A stretch of DNA of 64,000 nucleotides, taken from Variovorax sp. Sphag1AA (GTDB lineage Bacteria; Pseudomonadota; Gammaproteobacteria; Burkholderiales; Burkholderiaceae_C). The stretch spans positions 186,001 through 250,000 of the forward strand of contig NZ_JACHYC010000001.1 of the NCBI RefSeq assembly GCF_014192575.1, written 5' to 3'. The number at the start of each line of letters is the position of its first letter. Position 1 is the stretch's first letter. The notes beneath the pieces are model-generated. The model did not search any database. It was not told where the DNA came from and saw only the letters and a list, made by a program, of their open reading frames with translations. Made by a program: the position numbers and the translations under genes. Positions 41,908 to 51,031 of the stretch are shown here, piece by piece.

Positions 41908-43266
41908 ATGGACATGCATGCCCTCGACTCCAAGCAAGGGTCCGACACCTACCTGTTCGGCCCGCGCCAGGCGTGGTTCGCCTTCGCGATGACGCTCGGC
42001 CTGATGATGGTCGACTACATCGACCGCCAGGTGATCGTTTCGCTCTTTCCGCATCTGAAGCAAGCCTGGGGCCTTTCGGACAAGCAGCTCGGCGCACTGG
42101 TATCGGCGGTGTCGGTCACCGTCGCCGTGGGCGGCATTCCGATCGCGCTCATCGCTGACCGCTTCAGCCGCGTGAAGAGCATCGTCGCGATGGCGACGAT
42201 CTGGAGCCTCGCTTCGATCTCCTGCATGTTCACGCGCAACTTCGGCCAGTTGCTGGCCGCGCGTGCGGCGGTGGGCCTCGGTGAAGCGGGCTACGGCTCG
42301 GTTGGCGCGGCGCTTATCGCGAGCCACTTTCCGGCTCGCATGCGCGGTGCGCTGATGGCGGCCTTTTTCTCCGCCGCATCGATCGGTTCGGTGCTGGGTG
42401 TGATGCTCGGCGGCGTCATCGCCGCGCGCTGGGGCTGGCAGGCTGCATTCGGCGTGGTTGGCGTGCCGGGGCTGGTCCTTGCGCTGCTCTACATCAAGGT
42501 GCGCGACTACCGCACCGTCGAACTCACGCCCCGCATCGAGCAGGCCACCCGTTCGACGCAAGGCACGGCGTGCGCCATCATCAAGCGGCTGATGCGTTCG
42601 CGCACCTTGCTGTGGGTCTGCATCGCCGCACCGGCGCAGTTGATCCTGGTGTCGGCCATCTGGGCGTGGCTCCCGAGCTTCCTCAATCGTGTGCACGGCA
42701 TGACCCCCGAGCAGGCCGCGATCAAGGCCGCGCTGGTGGTGCTGTGCGGTGCGCTCGGTAGCGTGGTCTGGGGCGCGGTCGCCGATCGCGCCGGCAAGAA
42801 GCGTCCGGCGGCAAAGCTGCAGGTGACGGCTGTCGTCTGCATCGCCTCGGCGGCAGTGCTCGCGCTGGGCTTCGGCGCAGAGCACGTCGGGCTGGTCCTG
42901 TCGAAGCAGGCGCAGTTTGCGCTGCTGGCGTTCGGCGGCTTCCTGATGACCTGCTCCGTGGGCGTTGTCGCGGCCGTCGTCATCGACGTGATCCATCCTG
43001 GCATCCGTGCCACTGGCGCTTCGGTGCTCTCGCTGTTCCAGAACCTGCTCGGCCTGGCCATGGGTCCGCTGGTTGCCGGTTTCCTGTCTGACGCGTGGTC
43101 TCTCGAACATGCGCTGATCGCGATGCCCGTCTTTGGCTTGCTGGCGGCAGGCGCCTTCATGCGTGCATCGCGCAGCTATGGGGAAGACCTCCAGCGCGCA
43201 TGCGAAACCGCCGAAACCGAACCTGAATCCGCGCCCGCAGGCGCACCCCGCAGCGTGCCGGCCTGA
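41908..43266 (+). CDS. MFS transporter
   Basis: This 452-residue inner-membrane protein has 12 predicted helices. The start is ATG 41908 after AGGGGA. The MFS signature between helices 2 and 3 is IALIADRFSRVKSIVA, and MMVDYIDRQVIVSLFPHLKQ in helix 1 fits the spinster/ACS-like branch. The central loop around residues 195-215 is hydrophilic. It lies 16 bases after the quinone oxidoreductase and probably imports or exports the pathway compound, in parallel with the Bug receptor. Confidence 0.9.
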   Translation: MDMHALDSKQGSDTYLFGPRQAWFAFAMTLGLMMVDYIDRQVIVSLFPHLKQAWGLSDKQLGALVSAVSVTVAVGGIPIALIADRFSRVKSIVAMATIWSLASISCMFTRNFGQLLAARAAVGLGEAGYGSVGAALIASHFPARMRGALMAAFFSAASIGSVLGVMLGGVIAARWGWQAAFGVVGVPGLVLALLYIKVRDYRTVELTPRIEQATRSTQGTACAIIKRLMRSRTLLWVCIAAPAQLILVSAIWAWLPSFLNRVHGMTPEQAAIKAALVVLCGALGSVVWGAVADRAGKKRPAAKLQVTAVVCIASAAVLALGFGAEHVGLVLSKQAQFALLAFGGFLMTCSVGVVAAVVIDVIHPGIRATGASVLSLFQNLLGLAMGPLVAGFLSDAWSLEHALIAMPVFGLLAAGAFMRASRSYGEDLQRACETAETEPESAPAGAPRSVPA

Positions 43267-43312
43267 GCCTGCGCCACGCAAACCCCATTTACTGAATTTA
43301 CGGACCAAGCCC

Positions 43313-44956
43313 ATGAACGGATTGATGATGGATCAGCCCCTGCTGATCTCCAGCCTCCTCACCCACGCCGAACGCCATCACGGCGAACAGCAGATCGTCT
43401 CGCGCCGCGTCGAAGGCGACGTGCACCGCTACACCTACCGCGACATGGGCCAGCGCGCCCGCCGGCTCGCCAATGCACTCGCCGCGCGCGGCATCGAGCA
43501 GGGCGACCGCGTCGCCACGCTGGCCTGGAACGGCTATCGCCACATGGAGCTGTACTACGCGGTCTCCGGCTCCGGCGCGGTGCTGCACACGCTCAACCCG
43601 CGCCTGCATCCCGACCAGGTGGTGTGGATCGCCGACCATGCCGAAGACGAGATCCTCTTCTTCGACCTGACCTTCCTGCCTCTGATCGAGGCGATCGCTT
43701 CGCGCGTGTCCACCATCAAGGCCTTCGTCGTGATGACCGACCGCGCGCACATGCCGGCTTCGTCCAAGGTGCCGAACCTGCTGTGCTACGAAGACCTCGT
43801 CGAAGACCACACGCCCGACTTCCGGTGGCCGGTGTTCGACGAGAAGGCCGCCTCGTCGCTTTGCTACACCTCTGGCACCACGGGCAACCCCAAGGGCGCG
43901 CTCTACAGCCATCGCTCGACGATGCTGCACACCTATGCGGCCGCGCTTCCCGATGCGCTGAACTGCTCGGCCAAGGACGTCATCCTGCCGGTGGTGCCGA
44001 TGTTCCACGTCAACGCCTGGGGCCTGCCGTACATCGCGTGCATGGTCGGGGCCAAGCTGGTGTTCCCGGGGCCGTGGCTCGACGGCAAGTCGCTGCATGA
44101 CCTGTTCGAAGCCGAAGGCGTGACCGTCTCGGCCGGCGTGCCCACGGTGTGGCAGGGCCTGCTCGCGCATGTCGAAAGCAACGACCTCCACTTCAGCACC
44201 ATGCGCCGCACGATCATCGGCGGCTCGGCCTGCCCGCCGGCGATGATGCGCGCCTTCCAGGAGCGCTACGACGTGCAGGTGCTGCACGCCTGGGGCATGA
44301 CCGAACTGAGCCCGGTCGGCACCGTGTGCACGCTCAAGCCGTGCCACCAGTCGCTCGATGCAGCGGAACGCCTCGCGATCCAGTCGAAGCAGGGCCGTTC
44401 GGTCTTCGGCATCGACATGAAGATCGTCGGCGAAGACGGCGCCGAGCTGCCGCACGACGGCAAGACCGCCGGCGAGCTGATGGTGCGCGGCCCCTGGGTC
44501 ATCTCGAACTACTTCAAGGGCGAGGGCGCGGGCCCGCTGGTGGGTGGCTGGTTCCCTACCGGTGATGTCTCCACCATCGATGCCGACGGCTTCATGCAGA
44601 TCACCGACCGCAGCAAGGACGTGATCAAGTCCGGCGGCGAGTGGATCGGCTCCATCGACCTGGAGAACATCGCGATGGCGCATCCCTCCGTCGAAATGGC
44701 CGCCTGCATCGCCGCGCGCCACCCCAAGTGGGACGAACGCCCGCTGCTGATCGTCGTCAAGAAGGCCGGGCAAGAGCTCACCCGTGACGAACTGATCCGC
44801 TTCTACGACGGCCGGATCGCCAAGTGGTGGACGCCTGATGACGTGGTCTTCGTCGACCGCATTCCGCTCGGCGCAACCGGCAAGGTGCAGAAGAACCTGC
44901 TGCGTGACGCGCATGGCGACCACCTGATGGCCAACAGCGGATCGAGGTTCGCATGA
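43313..44956 (+). CDS. acyl-CoA ligase (AMP-forming, medium/long-chain fatty acid type)
   Basis: This 547-residue enzyme starts at ATG 43313. The AMP-binding motif YTSGTTGNPKGALYSH is at about residues 185-200; further motifs are HAWGMTELSP, GWFPTGDVSTIDADGFM and DRSKDVIKSGGEWIGS, with the C-terminal lysine in PLGATGKVQKNLLR. It activates a carboxylic acid to its CoA thioester. Length and domains are complete. It overlaps the YeiH-type gene by four bases. The substrate should be a pathway acid or keto acid. Confidence 0.9.
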   Translation: MNGLMMDQPLLISSLLTHAERHHGEQQIVSRRVEGDVHRYTYRDMGQRARRLANALAARGIEQGDRVATLAWNGYRHMELYYAVSGSGAVLHTLNPRLHPDQVVWIADHAEDEILFFDLTFLPLIEAIASRVSTIKAFVVMTDRAHMPASSKVPNLLCYEDLVEDHTPDFRWPVFDEKAASSLCYTSGTTGNPKGALYSHRSTMLHTYAAALPDALNCSAKDVILPVVPMFHVNAWGLPYIACMVGAKLVFPGPWLDGKSLHDLFEAEGVTVSAGVPTVWQGLLAHVESNDLHFSTMRRTIIGGSACPPAMMRAFQERYDVQVLHAWGMTELSPVGTVCTLKPCHQSLDAAERLAIQSKQGRSVFGIDMKIVGEDGAELPHDGKTAGELMVRGPWVISNYFKGEGAGPLVGGWFPTGDVSTIDADGFMQITDRSKDVIKSGGEWIGSIDLENIAMAHPSVEMAACIAARHPKWDERPLLIVVKKAGQELTRDELIRFYDGRIAKWWTPDDVVFVDRIPLGATGKVQKNLLRDAHGDHLMANSGSRFA

Positions 44957-45963
44957 CGAGTCTTTCCATCGCGGCGTGGCCGGCGCGCAGCCGCACGCTG
45001 TTCCCCGGGGTGCTGGCGTGTGCGGTCGTTGCTGCTGCGTCGACCTTCCTGTCGCAGCATTACGGTGCGCCGGTGATGTTGTTCGCGCTCATCCTCGGCA
45101 TGGCGATGAACTTCCTGTCCGCCGAGGGCGCATGCAAGCCAGGCATCGAATTCACTGCGCGGCAGGTGCTGCGATGGGGCGTCGCGCTGCTGGGCCTGCG
45201 CATCACGGTCGCACAGGTCGTGGCGCTGGGATGGCATCCGGTGGTGCTCGTGCTCGTAGCAGTGGTGGTGACCATCGGCGTGTCGATGATCGTGGCGAAG
45301 TTGATGGGCTTCAACACGCTGTTCGGCTTGCTGAGCGGTGGCGCGACCGCCATCTGCGGTGCATCGGCGGCGCTGGCGCTCGCCGCGGCGCTGCCGTCGC
45401 ATCCGCAGAAGGAGAAGGCGACGCTCTTCACCGTGGTGGGCGTCTCGGCGCTCTCGACCTTCGCGATGATCGCCTACCCCATGATCGCGCGCGCCATGGG
45501 CCTCGACGACCATGGCTCGGGCGTGTTCCTCGGCGCGACCATCCACGACGTTGCGCAGGTGGTCGGCGCGGGCTACAGCATGTCGAAGGAAACCGGCGAC
45601 ATCGCCACTGTCGTCAAGCTGATGCGTGTCGCGATGCTGCTTCCGGTGATCGTCTTCGCGGTGATGTGCGCACGGGCCAGCGGCATGCAGACGGGCGGTG
45701 CCCGACCGCCGCTGCTGCCGTGGTTCGCCGTTGCCTTCGCGGTGCTTGTGGCGGTGAACAGCACCGGCTGGCTGCCGACGGCAATCGTCGATCTGGGCAG
45801 CGACGTTTCGCGCTGGTTCCTCGTGGCGGCCATCGCCGGCATCGGCATGAAGACGCAGCTGCGCGACCTCGCCACCGTCGGTCTCAAGCCCGTCGCATTG
45901 ATGTTGGGCGAGACCGTGTTTCTCGCCATACTCGCCCTCGTGCTGTTGCGCTGGGCCGCCTGA
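44953..45963 (+). CDS. YeiH-family putative sulfate/sulfite exporter (UPF0324)
   Basis: This 336-residue membrane protein has about ten hydrophobic helices. Family blocks include LFALILGMAMNFLS, RWGVALLGLRITVAQV, SGGATAICGASAALALA and GVFLGATIHDVAQVVGAGY. The family is annotated as putative sulfate exporters and is often found with sulfonate or sulfur-compound degradation genes. Its start overlaps the ligase stop (ATGA). With the TauD-type dioxygenase it hints that sulfite or sulfate is released in this pathway; this is inference. Confidence 0.88.
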   Translation: MTSLSIAAWPARSRTLFPGVLACAVVAAASTFLSQHYGAPVMLFALILGMAMNFLSAEGACKPGIEFTARQVLRWGVALLGLRITVAQVVALGWHPVVLVLVAVVVTIGVSMIVAKLMGFNTLFGLLSGGATAICGASAALALAAALPSHPQKEKATLFTVVGVSALSTFAMIAYPMIARAMGLDDHGSGVFLGATIHDVAQVVGAGYSMSKETGDIATVVKLMRVAMLLPVIVFAVMCARASGMQTGGARPPLLPWFAVAFAVLVAVNSTGWLPTAIVDLGSDVSRWFLVAAIAGIGMKTQLRDLATVGLKPVALMLGETVFLAILALVLLRWAA

Positions 45964-45981
45964 ATTCAAGGAGAAGAAAAC

Positions 45982-46977
45982 ATGAAGACCAGTCTCTTGC
46001 GCCGCAAGATGATCCAGGCCGCTTGCCTCTCATGCCTCGGCGTTGCGAGCCTCGCAGCGCACGCCGAGCAGCCCGTCAAATGGCCTGAGAAGGTGGTCCG
46101 CATCGTCGTCGCCGGACCGGCCGGCGGCACCGCCGACATCGTCGCGCGCCTCCTGGGCGACCAGCTCACCAAGGACACGGGCCAACCTGTCGTGGTCGAT
46201 GCCAAGCCCGGTGCGGGCGGCGCGCTCGCGGTCAACGAACTCTCGATGGCACCGCATGACGGCTACACGCTGCTCGTCGGTGTCAGCTCGCTCGTGAGCG
46301 AGATCCCGCACATCGTCAAGCTGCGCAACGACATGTCCAAGGAGATCCGTCCCGTGGCCGAACTCGGACGCGGCGGCCTCGTGATGGTCGGTGCGCCCTC
46401 TGTGCCCGCGAAGAACTTCGCCGAACTGGTGAGCTGGGTGAAGGCCAACCCGGGCAAGGTGAGCTATGCGTCGTACAGCCCCGGGACCGTGTCGCATGTG
46501 ATCGGCCTGCAGCTCAACAAGGCGGCCGGCATGGACATGACGCATGTCGGCTACAAGGGCTCGACGCCCGCGCTCACCGACGTGATGGGCGGCCATGTGC
46601 CGCTGATGTTCGACGGCATGGCGACCTCGCTGCCGATGATCAAGGCCGGCAAGATCAAGGCCTTCGCGGTCAGCACGCCCAAGCGCTCGGCCCTGCTGCC
46701 GGATGTGCCGACCTTCGCGGAACTGGGCTATCCGCAGCTCGAAACAGTCTCGTGGATGGGTCTGTGGATCAAGCCCGACGTGCCCGCCGCCGTGCAGGCA
46801 AGCGTGCGCGAAGCGGCCCTCAAGGCGATCTCGCAGCCGGCCGTGCGTACGCGTTTGCTGGATGCGGGTCTTGAAGCCGGCAGTGGCCGCACGCCCGACG
46901 AGTTGGTGACTTCGCTCAACGCCGACTACAAGCGCGTCGGCGAGGTGCTGAAGTCGATCGACTTCAAGCCGGAGTGA
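45982..46977 (+). CDS. Bug-family tripartite tricarboxylate transporter substrate-binding protein
   Basis: This 331-residue periplasmic receptor follows a GGAGAAGA site 18 bases after the YeiH-type gene. It has a signal peptide (MIQAACLSCLGVASLAAHA), VRIVVAGPAGGTADIVARLL, VDAKPGAGGALAVNEL, HVGYKGSTPALTDVMGG and LLPDVPTFAELGYP. It closes the second catabolic cluster. No TctAB subunits are encoded in the window. It is only distantly similar to the receptors at 3-13 kb. Confidence 0.93.
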   Translation: MKTSLLRRKMIQAACLSCLGVASLAAHAEQPVKWPEKVVRIVVAGPAGGTADIVARLLGDQLTKDTGQPVVVDAKPGAGGALAVNELSMAPHDGYTLLVGVSSLVSEIPHIVKLRNDMSKEIRPVAELGRGGLVMVGAPSVPAKNFAELVSWVKANPGKVSYASYSPGTVSHVIGLQLNKAAGMDMTHVGYKGSTPALTDVMGGHVPLMFDGMATSLPMIKAGKIKAFAVSTPKRSALLPDVPTFAELGYPQLETVSWMGLWIKPDVPAAVQASVREAALKAISQPAVRTRLLDAGLEAGSGRTPDELVTSLNADYKRVGEVLKSIDFKPE

Positions 46978-46986
46978 GCCGGGGCG

Positions 46987-47592
46987 TCAGGTCGCCGGAC
47001 ATTCCAGCGCATAGAGCGGGACGTCCGAGCGGTTGCTGAGCCACACGCCGCCGCCCATTTCCTTGAAGTGACGTGACAAGCCACGCCGGTACACCTCGGC
47101 GCGGTGGCGGAAGAGGTTCGGATCGGTGAGGTGTTCGTCGACGATGTCGCGCTCGTAGTCTTCGCGCGTGACGACTTCCACGAAGAGCGCGCCCTGGCTC
47201 AATGCCCCGAGGTTGGTCAGCGCGCGTTTGAGGTCCGACGGATTCAGGTACGCCAGCACGCCCTGGCAGATGACGAAGTCGAACGGCTGGCGGGCACGGA
47301 AGTCGACCACCGACCCAAGCTCCCAGCCGTAGCGGCTGCAGAGGTACTCGCTGACCTCCACGCCGTGATAGCTCGCCTGCGGAAAATGCCGCGCCACGAT
47401 GTCGCGCCACAAGCCGACGCCGCAGCCCACGTCCAGCACGCGATCTACCGGAACGCGCAGGTACTTCAGGTATGAGCAGACAAAGTCGCCGAGCCGTTCG
47501 ACATGCTGCGGGTCGGCCACCCGGGTCTTCTTGTCGAAGTAGTAGCGCTGGTAGTAGGACTCGTCGAACGCGTCGGCGCGCACTGATTCCAT
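46987..47592 (-). CDS. class I SAM-dependent methyltransferase
   Basis: This 201-residue cytoplasmic protein has the Rossmann SAM-binding motif I VLDVGCGVGLWRDIVA, motif II region YHGVEVSEYLCSRYG and motif IV FDFVICQGVLAYL. The N-terminus (ADAFDESYYQRYYFDKKTRV) is a pattern seen in small-molecule methyltransferases. The acceptor is unknown. It is convergent with the Bug gene, nine bases between stops, and 55 bases from the intradiol-like gene. Confidence 0.87.
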   Translation of the reverse strand: MESVRADAFDESYYQRYYFDKKTRVADPQHVERLGDFVCSYLKYLRVPVDRVLDVGCGVGLWRDIVARHFPQASYHGVEVSEYLCSRYGWELGSVVDFRARQPFDFVICQGVLAYLNPSDLKRALTNLGALSQGALFVEVVTREDYERDIVDEHLTDPNLFRHRAEVYRRGLSRHFKEMGGGVWLSNRSDVPLYALECPAT

Positions 47593-47647
47593 CCGTGGAT
47601 CCTTTCCGGACTCGGGGCTCCGAGGTTCGGAAGGATTCTCGCCGACC

Positions 47648-48598
47648 TCAACCTGCCAGCGCGATCGTCGCCGTCGCGGTGTACCCGTCCGCGATGGTGC
47701 CTGCCATCGTCGGTGTCATGGCCGCGATCTGCGCCGACGTGTTGTCGCTGAAGACGTTGTCGGTCGAGATGCTGATCGCCGCAAAGTTGGAGACGCTCCG
47801 GGTGTAGGTCGACACATACGGATAGATCGCCGAGCAGACCGCGCTCGGCATCGCGAGCTGGGTCGTCAGCACGGCGTTCTTTCCGGAGGTCGCAGCCGCC
47901 TGGGTCTTGAACACCTCCAGGTGCATGTGCGGCCAGCGGCCCGAGTAGCAGCCCGGAAAGATGGTCACGAACGTCACCTGGCCGGCGCTGTTGGAGACCT
48001 GCACGCCGCGCAGGTAGCTTTCGGCCGGCGCCGAGTAGAGCGAGTAGTTGCCGACGGCGTCGCAATGCCAGAGGTACACCGCGTAGCCAGCCAGCGCCGC
48101 GCAGTTGGCGCCGGTGTTGGCGAGTGTCAGGGTCAGCGTGACCTTCACGCCCTCCGCGACGTTGGTCGAGCTGATGAAGCTCGAACGGATGTCGCTGCGC
48201 ACGATGCCGCTGGCGGTGAGGATGTCGGAGGTCGAACCCGAAGAGGTGTTGGTGCCGTCCGCGGGATAGGGCCCGGCGGTTTCCTGCGGGTCGGCGACGC
48301 ACGATGTGGACGAGGCGCTGCTGGAGGTGTCGGTGCTGCTGGATGTCGACGATGCGGATGCCGAAGTGGTGGCGGCCGTCGTGCTCGTTGCAGCGCTCGT
48401 CGCCGCGGTGGTCGCGGCGCCCGACGAACTGCCTCCACCGCCGCAGCCGCCTACGAGAAACGCGCCGGCGGACGAGCCCAGCCACGCCAGCGCGCGGCGG
48501 CGTCGCAGCATCTGCGCTTCGATCCGTGCGAAGTCTTCGGCGAGGCTATGTCCGTGGGTCGGTTCGCTGGGGAGGGTGTCTTTGATCACTTGCTTCAT
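47648..48598 (-). CDS. intradiol ring-cleavage dioxygenase-like lipoprotein
   Basis: This 316-residue protein starts at ATG 48598. An Arg-rich Tat-like segment (MLRRRRALAWLGSSAGAFLV) leads to lipobox VGGC with Cys52, then a Ser/Thr/Ala linker of about 45 residues. The catalytic domain begins QETAGPYPADG. Iron ligands typical of protocatechuate-type enzymes are visible: Tyr in YAVYLWHCDAVGNYSLY and the FPGCYSGRWPHMHLEV block with Tyr, Arg and two His. It is probably anchored outside the cytoplasm. Aromatic substrate not known. Confidence 0.87.
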   Translation of the reverse strand: MKQVIKDTLPSEPTHGHSLAEDFARIEAQMLRRRRALAWLGSSAGAFLVGGCGGGGSSSGAATTAATSAATSTTAATTSASASSTSSSTDTSSSASSTSCVADPQETAGPYPADGTNTSSGSTSDILTASGIVRSDIRSSFISSTNVAEGVKVTLTLTLANTGANCAALAGYAVYLWHCDAVGNYSLYSAPAESYLRGVQVSNSAGQVTFVTIFPGCYSGRWPHMHLEVFKTQAAATSGKNAVLTTQLAMPSAVCSAIYPYVSTYTRSVSNFAAISISTDNVFSDNTSAQIAAMTPTMAGTIADGYTATATIALAG

Positions 48599-48672
48599 CC
48601 GGGTCCATTGGTGGGACGCCGAGGATCGACACGCCTTGTTTCCCCTGTGTTTCGCAACCTTGCAGGATTCCT

Positions 48673-50901
48673 TCAATGCGCGCCAGAGAAACTCATCGCC
48701 AGGGGCACGCGAAGCTGCGCCACCAGCCCGCGCGCGCCAGCCTTGAGCTGCACATCGCCGCCGTGGGCGCGCGCAATCGAGCGGCATACGGCCAGACCAA
48801 GACCGCTCCCGAGCTTGCCTGAAGCGCGAGCCTGCGGGGCCCGATAGAAGGGCTGGAACACACGCTCCAGCTCGACCTCCGGCAGCCCCGGGCCGCTGTC
48901 GCTGACTTCGGCGACCGCATCCTCGCCATCGACGAACAGGCGCACCCGCGCTTCGCTGCCGTACTTGACGGCGTTGTCGATCAGGTTGTCCAGCACGCGC
49001 CGCATGCCGATCGCGTCGACATCCACCGGCGCTTCCTCGCTGTGGCCGAGCCGCACGTTCTTGCCGACGAACTCCGCGTTCTCGACCACGTCTTCCACCA
49101 CGCTCGCGAGGTTCAGGTGCTCGCGCGGTCCGGGCTCCGATGCATCGCGGATGAAAGCCAGCACGGAGCTGATCATCTGTTCCATTTCCTCGACGTCGTC
49201 GAGCATCCCGGCGCGGAGATCATCTGGCGCATCTTCGATGCGGAAGCGCAGGCGGGTCAGTGGCGTGCGCATGTCATGGCTGATCGCGCCAATCATCGCG
49301 GTGCGGTCTGCCACGAAGCTGCGAAGCTGGCTCTGCATGCGGTTGAAGGCCTGCGCGGCGCGGCCCACTTCCGCTGGGCCGGAAAGCGCCAGCACCGGTG
49401 CCTGCGGGTCGCGGCCAAGCTGTTCGGCCGCACGCGCGAAGCCGGCGATGGGCCTGACCAGACGCCGCGAGAACCACCAGCCCGCTGGCGTGACGATCAG
49501 CGCGGCGACCAGGAACCACAGCAGCACGCGGCGTTGCCAGGCGTTAGGGAAGGGCTCGGGCACCGGCTGGACGGTGGCCCAGCCGCCGTCGGGCAGACGC
49601 ACCGCGGCGACGAAATCGCCGACGACGAAGGGCGCGGGCGCCAATCCGAAGAGGCCGCGCGCGGGCGCCGTGACGGGCTGGGGCTGTTCGACTTCAGCAG
49701 GTTGCGGCCGCACGACCGCCGGGGCTGCGGGCGCCTTCGCTGCAGGGGGAGCGACGATCGGGGCTTGTGGCGCATGCGCGTTGTCCGTGCTCGCCGCCGC
49801 CGGTTCGGTGGCAGGGCTGGCGGGCGTTTTGGCTGCGGTCTCACGGTGCGTGGGTGCGGCAAGACGCGGCGCCCGCTCGCGCGGCATCGGCTCGGCGATG
49901 GTGTCGCCGCTCGTTGCTGGAGGGAGTGCCGCGCCGGTGCCCGGGGCTGGCATCCGGGCGGCACCCATAGGCGCCGGATTCATGCCGGGCGCTGGCCCAC
50001 CCGGGAGGGAAGGGTGGGCGGCGCCAGAGGGCGATGGGGCTGCGGTGATGCCCGCCGGCGGCGATGCTGGCGCTGGCGCTGGAGACGTCGAAGGCGAGCT
50101 GGCCGACGGCGAAGGCTTGGCGGCACCGGCGACATCAGGGGCGCCCGGGCTGCTCCCCGCACCCGGCGGCGTCTGCATGCCGCCGGGGCCTGGCGTCGAA
50201 TCAGGCGTTTGCACGGGTGCTGTTGGCGGCGCTTCCGGCCGCGGGGAGGCCACATCAGGCTGTCGCTGAGGCTGCGTCCGCGTGCCGGTGCCACCTTGCG
50301 GAAACCCGCCCGGCATGCCGGTGCCACCCGGCGCACCGAACCCGCCCGGAGGACCGAAGCCGCCGCCAGGCCCGAAACCACCGGGACCCATACCACCACC
50401 ACCACCCGGCCCGCCCTGCGCGACCGTGAAATCGACGCGCATGAACCCGTCGGGCCACAACCGCACCGGAACCGCGCCGCGCGTCAACACCGGCGACGCT
50501 GCATTGCTGCTCATCGGTCGCGGCGGCGCACCGGCCACGCCCGCAAAGGGCAGCGGCGTGTAGAAGTAGAGGCGTACGTCGGCATCGTCGCGGCCCAGCA
50601 GTTGCGCGAGGTCGTGGCGCGAGCGCTCGGAGGTCAGCCAACCGGGACCGCTGGGCTCGGGCGATCCGGATTGCGTCGTGCGCACGAGCATGCGGTCGCG
50701 CTCGGCGGTGCTGACGTCGCCGCCCTTCAGCATCCTGGCGATGTCGTCTAGCTGGTACTGGGGCGGCGGCTGCGGGGGCAGCAGCATCGTCAACGCGAGG
50801 GTGACGAGTTGGGCAACGCCCAGCCCGGCCAGCAGCAGTGCCGTGATCTGCAGCGCGAGCGGCGGGCCGGTCCAGCGGCGCACGGTACGGGAGGAATTCA
50901 T
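48673..50901 (-). CDS. sensor histidine kinase with Pro/Gly/Ala-rich periplasmic insert
   Basis: This 742-residue inner-membrane kinase is EnvZ/OmpR-like at its C-terminus. Helix 1 spans about 14-40 and helix 2 about 456-476, HAMP follows, then the H-box AISHDMRTPLTRLRFRIE with His542, the N-box MRRVLDNLIDNAVKYG, and G-boxes SDSGPGLPE and GSGLGLAV. The periplasmic part contains about 255 residues (roughly 162-415) of low complexity, first Gly/Pro/Phe-rich (GGFGPGGGFGPPGGFGAPGG), then Pro/Ala/Ser-rich. It is divergent from its likely partner regulator at 51032. Confidence 0.9.
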   Translation of the reverse strand: MNSSRTVRRWTGPPLALQITALLLAGLGVAQLVTLALTMLLPPQPPPQYQLDDIARMLKGGDVSTAERDRMLVRTTQSGSPEPSGPGWLTSERSRHDLAQLLGRDDADVRLYFYTPLPFAGVAGAPPRPMSSNAASPVLTRGAVPVRLWPDGFMRVDFTVAQGGPGGGGGMGPGGFGPGGGFGPPGGFGAPGGTGMPGGFPQGGTGTRTQPQRQPDVASPRPEAPPTAPVQTPDSTPGPGGMQTPPGAGSSPGAPDVAGAAKPSPSASSPSTSPAPAPASPPAGITAAPSPSGAAHPSLPGGPAPGMNPAPMGAARMPAPGTGAALPPATSGDTIAEPMPRERAPRLAAPTHRETAAKTPASPATEPAAASTDNAHAPQAPIVAPPAAKAPAAPAVVRPQPAEVEQPQPVTAPARGLFGLAPAPFVVGDFVAAVRLPDGGWATVQPVPEPFPNAWQRRVLLWFLVAALIVTPAGWWFSRRLVRPIAGFARAAEQLGRDPQAPVLALSGPAEVGRAAQAFNRMQSQLRSFVADRTAMIGAISHDMRTPLTRLRFRIEDAPDDLRAGMLDDVEEMEQMISSVLAFIRDASEPGPREHLNLASVVEDVVENAEFVGKNVRLGHSEEAPVDVDAIGMRRVLDNLIDNAVKYGSEARVRLFVDGEDAVAEVSDSGPGLPEVELERVFQPFYRAPQARASGKLGSGLGLAVCRSIARAHGGDVQLKAGARGLVAQLRVPLAMSFSGAH

Positions 50902-51031
50902 GTGCGGATGCTGGCACGGAATCGGTGGGCGGCCTTCGGCCAGTCAATGCCGCCATAATTCCCCGCGCGTTTTGCACCTGCATTTCATCGTGTTGCGCCT
51001 TGTTGCAGCCCCGACCCATCTCCGGATTTCA

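Noticed and set aside
49042..50751. 569-codon Arg/Gly-rich frame antisense to the histidine kinase
   Set aside because: It mirrors the Pro/Gly/Ala-rich insert of the kinase; no recognisable fold or ribosome site.
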